7,811 nt of DNA from Burkholderiaceae bacterium (GTDB lineage Bacteria; Pseudomonadota; Gammaproteobacteria; Burkholderiales; Burkholderiaceae_C), in NCBI GenBank assembly GCA_023268425.1, contig JALRFN010000203.1, positions 1-7,811 of the forward strand, given 5' to 3'. The notes beneath the pieces were generated by a model. That model was not told the origin of the DNA. It was given only the letters and a program-made list of their open reading frames with translations, and did no database searches. A program made the position numbers and the translations under genes. This document shows, piece by piece, positions 1 through 5,831 of the stretch. Positions within the stretch are counted from its first letter, which is position 1. Every line of letters starts with the position of its first letter.

Positions 1-530
1 CGGGCCAGTTCCACCTCCTTGCGCACACCGTAGGGCAGGCCCGCCACCAGCGTGTCGCGGTAGTGCTGTAAATCCAACAAGTCGATGACTTGCTCCACCC
101 GCTCCCGGCCTTTGATTTCGGCTTGGCGCGCTGCGGGCGTGAACAACAGTTCCTGCAAAAAGTTGGTTTGCTTGTGGGTGTGGCGGCCAATCAGCAGGTT
201 TTGCAACACGCTGGCGTGTTCAAACAATTCGATGTTTTGAAAAGTGCGCGCAATGCCCAGTTTGGCCACGCTGTGCGCGGCTTGTTGGGTCAGCGTCAAG
301 GGCTTGCCGCCGCCGTAGTAAATCAACTCGCCTTGCGTCGGGTTGTAAATGCGGCTGATGATGTTGAACACGGTGGTCTTGCCCGCGCCGTTGGGGCCAA
401 TCAGCGTGAACACCTCGCCGCGGCGCACATCAAAGCTCACGTCATTGACCGCCAACACGCCGCCGAAGCGCACACTCAAATGTCGCGCCGACAGCAAGAC
501 GTCGGACTCGGGTGGGTTACTTGTGGTCAT
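1..530 (-). CDS. livG: Branched-chain amino acid type ABC transporter, ATP-binding protein LivG (3' part missing)
   Basis: This is the cytoplasmic ATPase subunit that powers a HAAT-family importer. Only the first 176 codons lie in the window; the gene continues past the left edge. I translated it from the ATG at 530 (start MTTSNPPESD). Visible are the N-terminal strand with LSVRFGGVLAVNDVS (18-32), the Walker A loop GPNGAGKT (45-52), the Q-loop in ARTFQNIELF (Q98), and the family form of the ABC signature, LPYGVRKEVELA, at the cut edge. Walker B and the H-loop are beyond the window. The ATG follows the livM stop codon by 5 bases, so it is very probably cotranscribed with livM and livH. No strong ribosome binding site precedes it, so translation may depend on coupling to livM. 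The family is certain. The substrate is unknown, since relatives carry amino acids, amides, urea or aromatic acids. Confidence 0.93.
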   Translation of the reverse strand, partial: MTTSNPPESDVLLSARHLSVRFGGVLAVNDVSFDVRRGEVFTLIGPNGAGKTTVFNIISRIYNPTQGELIYYGGGKPLTLTQQAAHSVAKLGIARTFQNIELFEHASVLQNLLIGRHTHKQTNFLQELLFTPAARQAEIKGRERVEQVIDLLDLQHYRDTLVAGLPYGVRKEVELA

Positions 531-535
531 GCTGG

Positions 536-1612
536 TCACTTCAGTCGGTCCGATTTTTGGAAGCTCTTTTGGCGCTGGAACATGCCGGCGCGGTACATGG
601 GGAAGAGCTGCAAATAGGTGCGAATCTTGACCCAGCGGCCGTACAAGCCCAGCGGTTCATACAACACAAACAACACCAAAATGACGCCGTAAACCGTGAT
701 CGTCAGTCCGGGCGACTCGCCAACGGCGCTGGGCAAATAGTCTTTGCCCAAGGCGATCAAAGAGGGCATGGTGATCAAAAAGATCGCGCCCAAATAGGCC
801 CCGTGCACCGAACCCAAGCCCCCAATCACCACCAACAACAACAAGTCGATGGACTGCACGATGCCAAATTGCTCAGGGGTCAAAAACATGATCTTGTGCG
901 CATACAGCGCGCCGCCCAAGCCCGTGAGCGCTGCCGAAATCGCAAAGGCCAGCGTCTTGTAGCGGGCCAAGGCAATGCCCATGCTTTGGGCCGAGATTTC
1001 CGAGTCGCGAATCGCCACAAAGGCCCGGCCTGTGGGCGAGCGCAGCAAGTTGACGATGCCCAAAGTCACCGCGACGGCCAACACCAAACACAAGAAGAAA
1101 TACGACGTGGCGTCTGACAGTTCAAAGCCAAACAACTGCGGCGCGTTGACGAACAAGCCGGCGTTGCCCGCAGTGACCGACTCCCAGCGCGCAAAGACCT
1201 CCTCCAAGATGATGCCCAGCGCCAAGGTGGCCATGCCCAGGAACACCCCACGCACGCGCAGCGCCGGGATGGCGACCACCACCCCAATCGCCGCAGAGAT
1301 GCCCATGGCCATCAACAAGGCCAGTGGCAGCGGCCAACCGGCATTGATGCACACGGCCTCTGCGTAGGCGCCGACACCCAAAAACGCCGCGTGGCCCAGC
1401 GAAAACTGCCCGGTGAAACCGGCCAGCAGCATCATGCCCAAACCGACGATGCCGTAAATCAACACGAACGTGAGTTGGGCCAACCAATACTCGTCCAGCA
1501 GCCAAGGCGACAAGACCAAAAACACCATCAACAGCGTGTACCAAAACACATGGCCGCCGTGCTTGGCCAGGCGAATGTCTTGGTCGTACTCAGTTTTGAA
1601 AATGAAACGCAT
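536..1612 (-). CDS. livM: Branched-chain amino acid type ABC transporter permease LivM
   Basis: This is one of the two inner-membrane permease subunits of the importer, 358 aa and multi-spanning. Family marks include TGQFSLGHAAF (67-77), a long run of hydrophobic helices from about 23 to 320, a cytoplasmic coupling segment LRSPTGRAFVAIRDSE (190-205) followed by AQSMGI, and IGGLGSVHGAYLGA near the last helices. The C-terminal tail (about 325-358) is hydrophilic and basic and slightly longer than in typical LivM, which often ends soon after the LYEPLGL helix. The ATG at 1612 is preceded by GAGGA, which overlaps the livH stop codon and sits 9 bases upstream, so translation is probably coupled to livH. 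It pairs with LivH in the membrane and with LivG (and probably LivF, outside the window) on the inside. Substrate is not deducible from sequence. Confidence 0.95.
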   Translation of the reverse strand: MRFIFKTEYDQDIRLAKHGGHVFWYTLLMVFLVLSPWLLDEYWLAQLTFVLIYGIVGLGMMLLAGFTGQFSLGHAAFLGVGAYAEAVCINAGWPLPLALLMAMGISAAIGVVVAIPALRVRGVFLGMATLALGIILEEVFARWESVTAGNAGLFVNAPQLFGFELSDATSYFFLCLVLAVAVTLGIVNLLRSPTGRAFVAIRDSEISAQSMGIALARYKTLAFAISAALTGLGGALYAHKIMFLTPEQFGIVQSIDLLLLVVIGGLGSVHGAYLGAIFLITMPSLIALGKDYLPSAVGESPGLTITVYGVILVLFVLYEPLGLYGRWVKIRTYLQLFPMYRAGMFQRQKSFQKSDRLK

Positions 1613-1624
1613 GGTCGCGGGTCC

Positions 1625-2500
1625 TCACACTTTCTTGGCCATGCGTTCGCCGAACAAGCCGCTGGGCTTGATGGCCAACATGATCAACACCACGATGTAG
1701 GGCACGGCGTCTTTGAAGCCCTCTTCCAGATAAAAGCCCGCCATGGACTCGGTCACGCCGATGATGACGCCGCCCACGATGGCACCTGGCAAACTGGTGA
1801 AACCACCCACCACCGCAGCGGGAAAGGCCTTGAGGCCAATGAAGCCCATGTTGGCGTGCACAAAGGTGATCGGTGCGACCAGCAAGCCCGCAATCGTCGC
1901 CACCGCTGCGGCCAAGCCCCAGACCAAGCCGTTGATGCGGCGCACCGGAATGCCCATGTAGTAGGCGGCCAGTTGGTTTTGCGAGGAGGCCTGCATGGCA
2001 ATGCCCAGCTTCGAATAACGAAACATCGCGTAGAGCAGGCCGCTCAAGGCGGCGGTGGCCACAATCACCACCAACTGTTCGGCCGCAATCACCACGCCGC
2101 CCAGGCGCAAGACCTTGCCCGCGTAGGGCACCGCCAGCGTGTGGGTTTCGGTGCCAATCACCGGAATCATGGTGATCACACCGCGCAGGATGTAGGCCAC
2201 GCCAATGGTCAGCATGATGATGGAAAACACCGGTTGACCCAAGATGGGGCGCACCACTGCACGCTCCAAGCCAATGCCCACGGCGGTCATGACCACCACA
2301 GTGCCAATCGCGGCCGCCCAAAACGGCAGGCCCATGGCCGACATGGCGATGAAGCCACCAAAGGCCCCCAGCATCATCAAATCGCCTTGCGCAAAGCTCA
2401 CCGTTTCGGTGGCTTTGTAAATAAGCACAAAACCCAACGCAATCAGGCCGTAAATACAACCTTGCGCTGTGCCACTGACCAACAACTGCAGCAGTTCCAA
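1625..2500 (-). CDS. livH: Branched-chain amino acid type ABC transporter permease LivH
   Basis: This is the second membrane permease of the HAAT importer and the first gene of the leftward operon. Family marks are SGTAQGCIYGLIALGFVLIY, the KATETVSFAQGDLMMLGAF segment, and the late GFTSLPGAIVGG and KPSGLFGERM segments. The frame is open back to a GTG at 2536, but I choose the TTG at 2500. An ideal Shine-Dalgarno (AAGGAGG, 2512-2506) lies 5 bases upstream, the protein then begins at the usual LELLQLLVSG start of the family, and the length becomes 291 aa, normal for LivH. The longer version adds 12 polar residues without family support and would start inside a likely operator. Its stop is 12 bases before livM. 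The divergent acyl-CoA gene cluster suggests the transporter serves that pathway; this is inference. Confidence 0.93.
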   Translation of the reverse strand: MELLQLLVSGTAQGCIYGLIALGFVLIYKATETVSFAQGDLMMLGAFGGFIAMSAMGLPFWAAAIGTVVVMTAVGIGLERAVVRPILGQPVFSIIMLTIGVAYILRGVITMIPVIGTETHTLAVPYAGKVLRLGGVVIAAEQLVVIVATAALSGLLYAMFRYSKLGIAMQASSQNQLAAYYMGIPVRRINGLVWGLAAAVATIAGLLVAPITFVHANMGFIGLKAFPAAVVGGFTSLPGAIVGGVIIGVTESMAGFYLEEGFKDAVPYIVVLIMLAIKPSGLFGERMAKKV

Positions 2501-2505
2501 ATGGG

Positions 2506-2512
2506 CCTCCTT
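2506..2512 (-). promoter_or_regulatory. Strong Shine-Dalgarno sequence that sets the livH start
   Basis: On the minus strand the sequence is AAGGAGG followed by CCCAT and then TTG (2500). This is a near-perfect match to the anti-Shine-Dalgarno end of 16S rRNA at 5-base spacing. No comparable site precedes the upstream GTG at 2536. It therefore argues for a TTG start codon. Confidence 0.75.
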
Positions 2513-2531
2513 GGGGGACTCGTTTGACACA

Positions 2532-2555
2532 TTCACTAAAAGTGAACGCGCGTTC
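2532..2555. promoter_or_regulatory. Overlapping inverted repeats, candidate operator between divergent operons
   Basis: Two perfect inverted repeats share bases here. TTCACT-AAA-AGTGAA spans 2532-2546, and the 12-bp palindrome GAACGCGCGTTC spans 2544-2555. The AACG..CGTT pattern is like sites bound by TetR-family regulators of acyl-CoA genes, but I cannot name the regulator and none is encoded in the window. The site is 32 bases upstream of the livH TTG start and about 120 bases upstream of the AtuA-family gene, so it could control both directions. Confidence 0.5.
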
Positions 2556-2562
2556 GATGGCT

Positions 2563-2579
2563 GTCAGCATATGGTCAGC
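2563..2579. repeat. Direct repeat GTCAGC with 11-bp phasing
   Basis: GTCAGC occurs at 2563-2568 and again at 2574-2579, separated by ATATG, so the copies lie 11 bp apart on nearly the same face of the helix. They lie just right of the palindromes in the divergent control region. Such spacing suits a protein that binds as a head-to-tail dimer, but six-base repeats can arise by chance. Confidence 0.3.
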
Positions 2580-2675
2580 CAGGTGAATGGCGACATGGGT
2601 GGAAACCCTGCAAGACCCTCGTTTTTGTCACCCTGGTGTCAGTCGGAAAGCCACGCCATGCACGACAAATGAGCC

Positions 2676-4076
2676 ATGAAGCACACACACATCCGCATCG
2701 CCTCTGGCCTGGGGTTTTATGGCGACAGCGCGCTGCCCATTCGCGACAGCATCGCGCGTGGCGAGGTCGACTTTGTGGTCAGTGACCACCTGGCCGAACT
2801 GACCTTGGCCATCGTTCAAAAAGACCGCCAGCGTGACCCCACGCAGGGCTACACCAAAGACATCTTGACGCTTCTGGGCAGCTTGTGGCCGCTGATGCAA
2901 GCCAAGGGCGTGCGCTTGGTGTGCAACGCGGGCGGGCTGAACCCACAAGGCGCGGGCGAGGCCTTGCGCACCTTGTTTGAGGCCAAAGGCTGGTCGGCAC
3001 GCATCGCCGTGGTCAGCGGCGACGACGTCTTGCCCGCCCTGCAAGCACGGCCGCAAGACTTTGCGCACCTGCTGGACGGCCAGGCCCTGGGCGACATCGC
3101 GCAGCGCATGGTCTTTGCCAACGCCTACATGGGCGCGGGGCCAATCGTCGAGGCTTTGGACGGCGGGGCGGACATCGTGGTCACGGGGCGCGTGGCCGAC
3201 GCGGCCTTGTTTTTGGCACCCGCCATCCACGCCCTGGGTTGGAAGCACCCTGGCGAGGCTGACTTCACCGACAGTGACTGGAACCGCTATGCGCAAGGCC
3301 TGTTGATGGGGCACTTGATGGAGTGCTCTGGCCAAGGGGCGGGTGGCAACTTTGGCGCGCAGGCCCAGTGGCGACAAATCCCAGACTTGGCGCACACCGG
3401 TTACCCGATTGGCGAGATCCACGCCGATGGCCGCTTCTTGATCACCAAGGCCCCGGGCACCGGGGGGCGGGTGAACTTCGACACCGTGCGTCAGCAAATG
3501 CTTTACGAGGTGCACAACCCACACGCTTACCTGTCGCCCGACGTCAGCCTGGACATGGGCACCGTACAGTTTCAAGACGAAGGCAACGACCGGGTCTGGG
3601 TCAGTGGGGCCACGGGCTCGCCGCCACCGCCAACGCTCAAAGTGGTGGGTGGTTATGCCGACGGTTTCAAGTCCGAGACCACTTGGGGTTTCAGTTGGCC
3701 CGACGCCTGGGACCGCGCGCAGCAGTTTGTGCACACCATCCGCACGCAACTGGCCGAGCAAGGCGTTGTTCACGACGAATTGTTTGTTGAGCACCCCGGC
3801 TTGAACTCGGCGCATGGCGCCTTGTCGCCCATGCCAGAGGCAGAGGTCTTGAACGAACTCAACGAGGTCTGGACACGTGTGGTCATGCGCACGCCCGATA
3901 AGCGCGCCGCAGCCGCGTTTGGGCGCTTGCTGCCTTGGCAGGGTTTGAGTGGCCCGGCCTACACCTGCGGCATACAGGGTTTGAACTCGGTCAGCCAATT
4001 GCTGGGCATTTGGCCGACCTTGATCGCGCGTGAAGCGGTGCAGCCGCGCATCGATTGGGTGGAGGTGAAGGCATGA
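2676..4076 (+). CDS. AtuA-family protein (DUF1446), N-terminal main domain only
   Basis: This 466-aa protein belongs to the acyclic terpene utilisation AtuA / DUF1446 family. AtuA is encoded in the citronellol/geraniol catabolic cluster of Pseudomonas, but its biochemical role is not settled. Family marks are an N-terminal RIASGLGFYGDS (7-18) and LAELTLAI (39-46), NAGGLNP (84-90), VVTGRVADAAL (168-178), GHLMECSGQGAGGN (213-226), and a segment around KAPGTGGRVNFDTV. The many Gly-rich loops suggest nucleotide or CoA-type ligand binding; this is inference. In many relatives one polypeptide of about 590 aa also carries a small C-terminal domain. Here that domain is a separate gene that overlaps this stop by 4 bases. 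The ATG at 2676 gives the usual family start, although its ribosome binding site is weak. No signal peptide or membrane segment is seen, so it is probably cytoplasmic. Confidence 0.88.
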   Translation: MKHTHIRIASGLGFYGDSALPIRDSIARGEVDFVVSDHLAELTLAIVQKDRQRDPTQGYTKDILTLLGSLWPLMQAKGVRLVCNAGGLNPQGAGEALRTLFEAKGWSARIAVVSGDDVLPALQARPQDFAHLLDGQALGDIAQRMVFANAYMGAGPIVEALDGGADIVVTGRVADAALFLAPAIHALGWKHPGEADFTDSDWNRYAQGLLMGHLMECSGQGAGGNFGAQAQWRQIPDLAHTGYPIGEIHADGRFLITKAPGTGGRVNFDTVRQQMLYEVHNPHAYLSPDVSLDMGTVQFQDEGNDRVWVSGATGSPPPPTLKVVGGYADGFKSETTWGFSWPDAWDRAQQFVHTIRTQLAEQGVVHDELFVEHPGLNSAHGALSPMPEAEVLNELNEVWTRVVMRTPDKRAAAAFGRLLPWQGLSGPAYTCGIQGLNSVSQLLGIWPTLIAREAVQPRIDWVEVKA

Positions 4077-4465
4077 ACGCCAACAACATCAAGGTGCCGC
4101 TGGTCAAAGTGGCCCACGCACGCAGCGGTGACAAGGCCGACTGGGTGGATTTCGGCCTGTTCGCTTGGAACCAAGCAGGCTACGACTTGTTGGTGCGCGA
4201 AGTGAGCGCCGAAAAAGTCCAAGCACACTTCGCGCCCTGGCTTCCCGGGCAAGTGGACATTTGGTTTTTGCCCAACATCTTGGCGGTCAAGATCGTTTTG
4301 CGTGGTGCCTTGCAAGGTTGTGGCGCGCGCAACCTGCGCCTGGACAACTTGGGCAAGTCCATGGCCGCTGCCTTGCTGCGCATGACCATCGAGGCCGCGC
4401 CCGATGAGGTGCAAGCGGCCACGCAAAACAAAGTGGGGTGGTGGCCAGAGGACCAAGCGGCATGA
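4073..4465 (+). CDS. AtuA-related small protein (AtuA C-terminal domain as a separate gene)
   Basis: This 130-aa protein matches what is normally the C-terminal, ferredoxin-fold-like domain of fused AtuA proteins. Marks are HARSGDKAD (15-23) near the N-terminus and a conserved C-terminal stretch of the type LRGALQGCGARNLRLDNLGKS. The ATG at 4073 overlaps the preceding gene's stop (ATGA) and has GGAGG 7 bases upstream (4061-4065). I prefer it to the GTG at 4055, which would add six residues and overlap more. Many members of the family have SGDKG followed by Asn or Asp; here it is SGDKADWVDF, a small deviation. It most likely forms a complex with the 466-aa protein, as the two halves do in fused relatives. 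Its function beyond that is unknown. Confidence 0.83.
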   Translation: MNANNIKVPLVKVAHARSGDKADWVDFGLFAWNQAGYDLLVREVSAEKVQAHFAPWLPGQVDIWFLPNILAVKIVLRGALQGCGARNLRLDNLGKSMAAALLRMTIEAAPDEVQAATQNKVGWWPEDQAA

Positions 4466-5292
4466 GCGCCAAGGGCGTTCAGCATTGGCAGCAAGGCCCC
4501 GTTTGGGTGGTGCAAATCCAGCGGCCCGAGCGCCGCAACGCCGTCGACCGCGACACCGCCGTCGCCTTATATGAAGCCTTTGTTGCGTTTGAGCGCGAGC
4601 CCTCGGCCAGCGTTGCCGTTTTGCACGGTGCAAACGGCTACTTTTGCGCGGGCTGGGACTTGCAAAGCGGCGCAGCTTTGCAAGACCAAACACCCGCTGA
4701 ACGCGCCGATTGGCTGGCGCCGCTGCAATGGCCAAAAGACGAGCGCACCGATCAAACCGCGCCCGGGCCCTTGGGCCCCATGGGCCCGACCCGCCTGCAG
4801 TTGAGCAAACCGGTGATTGCCGCCGTCAGTGGGCCTGCGGTGGCGGGCGGGCTGGAATTGGCCTGTTGGTGTGATTTGCGGGTGGTCGAAGCAAGCGCCT
4901 ACTTTGGCGTGTATTGCCGCCGCTTTGGGGTGCCATTGATTGACGGTGGCACCGTGCGCCTGCCGCGCTTGATCGGTCACAGCCGGGCCATGGACATGAT
5001 CTTGAGCGGGCGCAAAGTCGATGCCCAAGAAGCCTTGAGCTTTGGCTTGGCCAACCGCGTGGTGGCCGATGGTCAGGCCTTGAGCGCAGCCATCGAGTGG
5101 GCCGAGCAGTTGGCGGCGTTTCCGCAAGCGACGCTGCGCATGGACCGCGCCAGTGCCCTGCGCCAGTGGGGCCACAGCGAGGTGGACGCGATGCAACAAG
5201 AATGGGCACAAGGACGCGCCGTGGTGGGCGAAGGCGTTGACGGCGCGGTGCGCTTCAGCGCGGGCGAGGGACGTCACGGTGCAGGCGTGTAA
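4462..5292 (+). CDS. Crotonase / enoyl-CoA hydratase-isomerase superfamily protein
   Basis: This 276-aa cytoplasmic enzyme acts on an acyl-CoA thioester. The oxyanion-hole segments are present: YFCAGWDL (60-67) and GPAVAGGLELACWCDLR (124-140). Glu132 matches the first catalytic glutamate of rat mitochondrial enoyl-CoA hydratase (Glu144). The second (Glu164) aligns with Cys152 in YFGVYCRRFGVPLIDGG, so simple hydratase activity should not be assumed. The CRRFGVPLIDGGTVRLPRLIG segment defines a recognisable subfamily usually labelled only crotonase/enoyl-CoA hydratase. A Pro/Gly-rich loop (about 100-110) precedes the second oxyanion strand. The ATG at 4462 overlaps the previous stop (ATGA) and has AGAGGA 9 bases upstream; the in-frame GTG at 4438 would overlap the neighbour by 28 bases and is less likely. 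Coupling to the two AtuA-type genes implies a shared pathway. Confidence 0.9.
   Translation: MSAKGVQHWQQGPVWVVQIQRPERRNAVDRDTAVALYEAFVAFEREPSASVAVLHGANGYFCAGWDLQSGAALQDQTPAERADWLAPLQWPKDERTDQTAPGPLGPMGPTRLQLSKPVIAAVSGPAVAGGLELACWCDLRVVEASAYFGVYCRRFGVPLIDGGTVRLPRLIGHSRAMDMILSGRKVDAQEALSFGLANRVVADGQALSAAIEWAEQLAAFPQATLRMDRASALRQWGHSEVDAMQQEWAQGRAVVGEGVDGAVRFSAGEGRHGAGV
4765..4787. repeat. Triple GGGCCC repeat within the crotonase gene
   Basis: GGGCCC occurs at 4765-4770, 4773-4778 and 4782-4787 and encodes the Pro/Gly-rich stretch PGPLGPMGPT. Each unit is itself a palindrome. The spacing of 8 and then 9 bases keeps the frame only as a whole. Confidence 0.6.
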
Positions 5293-5336
5293 GCTCCCCT
5301 AAACTGGAGACTCACAACGTCGGGGAGAACACCAAC

Positions 5337-5801
5337 ATGGACCACAACAAACGCGGCTGGATCACGGCATTGGCGGCGGGCGCCGCAGCGGTTTGGGGCA
5401 CACGCCACGCCCACGCCGCCGCATTTCCGGGCGACGAAGCCACGCACAAAATCGTCTACCAAATCAACCACGCCGACCCCGAACACATCGAACACATCTT
5501 GAACTCGATCAGCGCGGTCTTGGGCAAATACGTTGATGACGTGTCGATTGCCATCGTCGCCTTCGGCCCCGGTATTCACCTGCTGGCGACCCAACCCGGA
5601 CGCCCCATCCCCGACAACCTGCGCCAACGCGTCAAAGGCATGGCCGACAACTACGGCGTCAAGCTGATCGCCTGCGGCAACACCATGAAATCACTCAAGT
5701 GGGAGCGCAAAGACATCATCAAACAAGCCGAGATCGAACAAGTCGGCGCAGCCGCTTTGATGGAGTTGCAAGAAAAAGGCTACGCCTACATCGCGTGGTG
5801 A
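5337..5801 (+). CDS. Exported DsrE/DsrF-like protein
   Basis: This 154-aa protein has the DsrE-like alpha/beta fold signature: KIVYQINHADPEHIEHILNSI (split here as residues 38-58), a VSIAIVAFGPGIHLL strand-loop (69-83), and a single cysteine in KLIACGNTM (Cys113), where sulfur-carrying DsrE relatives have their active cysteine. Unlike cytoplasmic DsrE, it begins with a signal peptide: a basic start (K5 R6), a hydrophobic Ala-rich core (10-21), and a likely cleavage site after AHA (25-27). The KRGWI sequence is a loose Lys-Arg variant of a Tat motif, so either Sec or Tat export is possible. GGGGAG lies 9 bases before the ATG. It stands 44 bases after the crotonase gene, so it may be read from that operon, but its function looks unrelated. 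A sulfur-transfer or thiol-sensing role in the periplasm is inference. Confidence 0.82.
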   Translation: MDHNKRGWITALAAGAAAVWGTRHAHAAAFPGDEATHKIVYQINHADPEHIEHILNSISAVLGKYVDDVSIAIVAFGPGIHLLATQPGRPIPDNLRQRVKGMADNYGVKLIACGNTMKSLKWERKDIIKQAEIEQVGAAALMELQEKGYAYIAW

Positions 5802-5805
5802 TGGT

Positions 5806-5825
5806 GCCAGCGCCTGAGGCGTGGC
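5806..5825. terminator. Candidate hairpin between convergent genes
   Basis: The 30-base gap between the two convergent stop codons holds a GC-rich hairpin. CGCC (5811-5814) pairs with GGCG (5818-5821) across a TGA loop, and the stem extends on the plus strand through a G-U pair and GCC/GGC (5806-5808 with 5823-5825) with one bulged base. No U-run follows, so it is a weak intrinsic terminator at best, though its position suits one. Confidence 0.35.
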
Positions 5826-5831
5826 GCGTCT

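Noticed and set aside
1391..2527. 378-codon plus-strand open frame opposite livH and livM
   Set aside because: It is His/Gln-rich with no motif, and lies over two unmistakable permease genes.
2524..2529. TTGACA matching a -35 box on the plus strand left of the AtuA-family gene
   Set aside because: No acceptable -10 sequence lies 15-19 bases downstream, so I do not call a promoter.
2628..3998. 456-codon open frame on the minus strand opposite the AtuA-family gene
   Set aside because: It has low-complexity His/Gln/Val/Arg-rich composition and no family motif. The opposite strand encodes a clear, conserved protein. Long antisense frames are common where codon bias avoids reverse stops.
4567..5277. 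236-codon minus-strand open frame inside the crotonase gene
   Set aside because: It is antisense to a conserved enzyme and its composition is that of a reversed coding strand.
5294..5310. CTCC...GGAG inverted repeat between the crotonase and DsrE-like genes
   Set aside because: The arms are only four bases, the loop is large relative to the stem, and no T-run follows, so it is not a convincing terminator.
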